This document shows, piece after piece, positions 14,177 to 14,999 of a stretch of 14,999 nucleotides of DNA. Each line of letters begins with the position of its first letter. Positions within the stretch are counted from its first letter, which is position 1. A model generated the notes under the pieces. It saw nothing but the letters and a program-made list of their open reading frames with translations. It did not search any database and was not told where the DNA came from. The position numbers were made by a program, and so were the translations under genes. Origin of the DNA: DATEMK01 sp035275625 (GTDB lineage: Bacteria > Bacteroidota > Bacteroidia > AKYH767-A > OLB10); contig DATEMK010000342.1 of NCBI GenBank assembly GCA_035275625.1, positions 1 through 14,999 of the forward strand, written 5' to 3'.

Positions 14177-14999
14177 TTAATTTGCAACTGAATTTTTCCG
14201 TGCAGCTAAAAGGCAGCTTCCACCTATACTAATTTTTTTTGTGTTTCTTATTTTGCTCAATTCCCATTTCCAGATCTTTTCAAGAAAATTATTTGTCAGT
14301 CCTTTTTTCGCTTCATGCGCATGTTGCTGGTTTTTTAAATCATTCGGATTTTTGCTGATTCCAAACAAGCTTGTAATTGTTCTGAAGAAAAAAACAGGAA
14401 CCGGTAAAATTGAAAAAATATATGTTGAATACATTGTTTCAAACCCATTTTTTTTTAAAATATTTTCAAGCAATTTTAATGTGTACCTCCGGTAATGGCC
14501 TGCCGCCTCATCTTCTTTTGACCAAAGAAACTTAAATGCCGGAACAGTAATGTAAAGCATGCCTCCCGGTTTAAGATATTTGTTCAGCAAGTTAATAAAA
14601 CTGCCGTCTTCTTTAATGTGTTCTAAAACATCGAAGATTCCAATGGCATCCAATGTTCCTTCTTTGAGATTTATGTCTTCAAGGGTTGAACATACAATAT
14701 TTGTCAAGCCTCTTTTTTTTGCGTTCAGCACTCCTGTTTGTCCGGGCTCAATCAGCACGGTTTTTAATCCCGCCTTTTCCAGCCCTGATGCAACATAACC
14801 GTTTCCTCCTCCAACATCATAAATAACGGACCGGGGAGAAAAATGCTTTACAGTTTCAATGATGCAGTTATTGCGGTGGCTGTACCAGAAACTGTTTTCT
14901 TCTATACTATACAACCTGTCATACCCGTCTTCCGGAAAAGAAATGCCTGATATATTTTTTGAATACCAGATTCCGTTTCTCAACTCAAGGTTTTGGAAG
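14177..14999 (-). CDS. Class I SAM-dependent methyltransferase (5' end cut by window)
   Basis: A Rossmann-fold SAM methyltransferase, probably acting on a glycan or lipid-linked intermediate of this locus; the substrate cannot be read from the sequence. Numbering from an in-frame TTG at 14983, the SAM-binding glycine motif is YDVGGGNGY (55-63), an acidic ribose-binding residue is E79, and the motif II/post-I region is FDVLEH (117-122). A W-S-x-x-D-E-x-x-G-H-Y-R-R-Y motif follows at about 154-167 and is typical of one widespread polysaccharide-locus methyltransferase subfamily. The reading frame stays open upstream of the TTG to the window edge, and that TTG has no ribosome-binding site. The true start therefore probably lies beyond 14999, where relatives often carry extra N-terminal sequence. 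The stop lies 20 nt before the next gene. The fold is certain; the start and substrate are not. Confidence 0.85.
   Translation of the reverse strand, partial: FQNLELRNGIWYSKNISGISFPEDGYDRLYSIEENSFWYSHRNNCIIETVKHFSPRSVIYDVGGGNGYVASGLEKAGLKTVLIEPGQTGVLNAKKRGLTNIVCSTLEDINLKEGTLDAIGIFDVLEHIKEDGSFINLLNKYLKPGGMLYITVPAFKFLWSKEDEAAGHYRRYTLKLLENILKKNGFETMYSTYIFSILPVPVFFFRTITSLFGISKNPNDLKNQQHAHEAKKGLTNNFLEKIWKWELSKIRNTKKISIGGSCLLAARKNSVAN

Overview
The window is one unbroken run of 14 protein-coding genes, all on the minus strand, so transcription runs from the high-coordinate end toward position 1. It is strongly AT-rich, start codons lack convincing Shine-Dalgarno sequences, and the gene content is a surface-polysaccharide (O-antigen, capsule or exopolysaccharide) locus. 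Together these suggest a Bacteroidota-type bacterium. That assignment is an inference from composition and gene style; no marker gene is present. No RNA gene, transposase, CRISPR array or convincing promoter or terminator was seen.

Region by region in the direction of transcription: (a) 14999-13212, a SAM methyltransferase cut by the window edge and a GtrB/ArnC-like membrane-anchored family 2 glycosyltransferase. (b) 13203-8413, a compact module of a class I aminotransferase, a zinc-ribbon SAM methyltransferase, an ATP-grasp ligase resembling L-amino-acid ligases, an amidohydrolase-fold protein with a degenerate metal site, and a second SAM methyltransferase. The last four genes overlap each other by 1, 4 and 1 nt. 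(c) 8379-4397, a WecE/RffA-type sugar aminotransferase, a GT-C membrane glycosyltransferase and a second DegT-family, VioA-like sugar aminotransferase. (d) 4320-4403, a heptamer repeat that folds back on itself and overlaps a stop codon. (e) 4319-32, a Wzx-type flippase, two sulfotransferases from different subfamilies and a family 2 glycosyltransferase.

Read together, the genes look like part of the machinery for a sulfated glycan containing 4-amino-4,6-dideoxy sugars. The two DegT-type enzymes would make the amino sugars from nucleotide-linked 4-keto-6-deoxy sugars. The glycosyltransferases assemble the repeat unit, Wzx flips it, and the sulfotransferases decorate it. The ATP-grasp, amidohydrolase and methyltransferase module is the least explained part. 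My working hypothesis is that it makes and attaches an unusual, possibly methylated, amino-acid or acyl group to an amino sugar, because no N-acetyl- or N-formyltransferase is present here. Nucleotide-sugar precursor genes (rmlA/rmlB), an initiating phosphoglycosyltransferase, a clear Wzy polymerase and PAPS synthesis genes are not in the window and would have to lie elsewhere.
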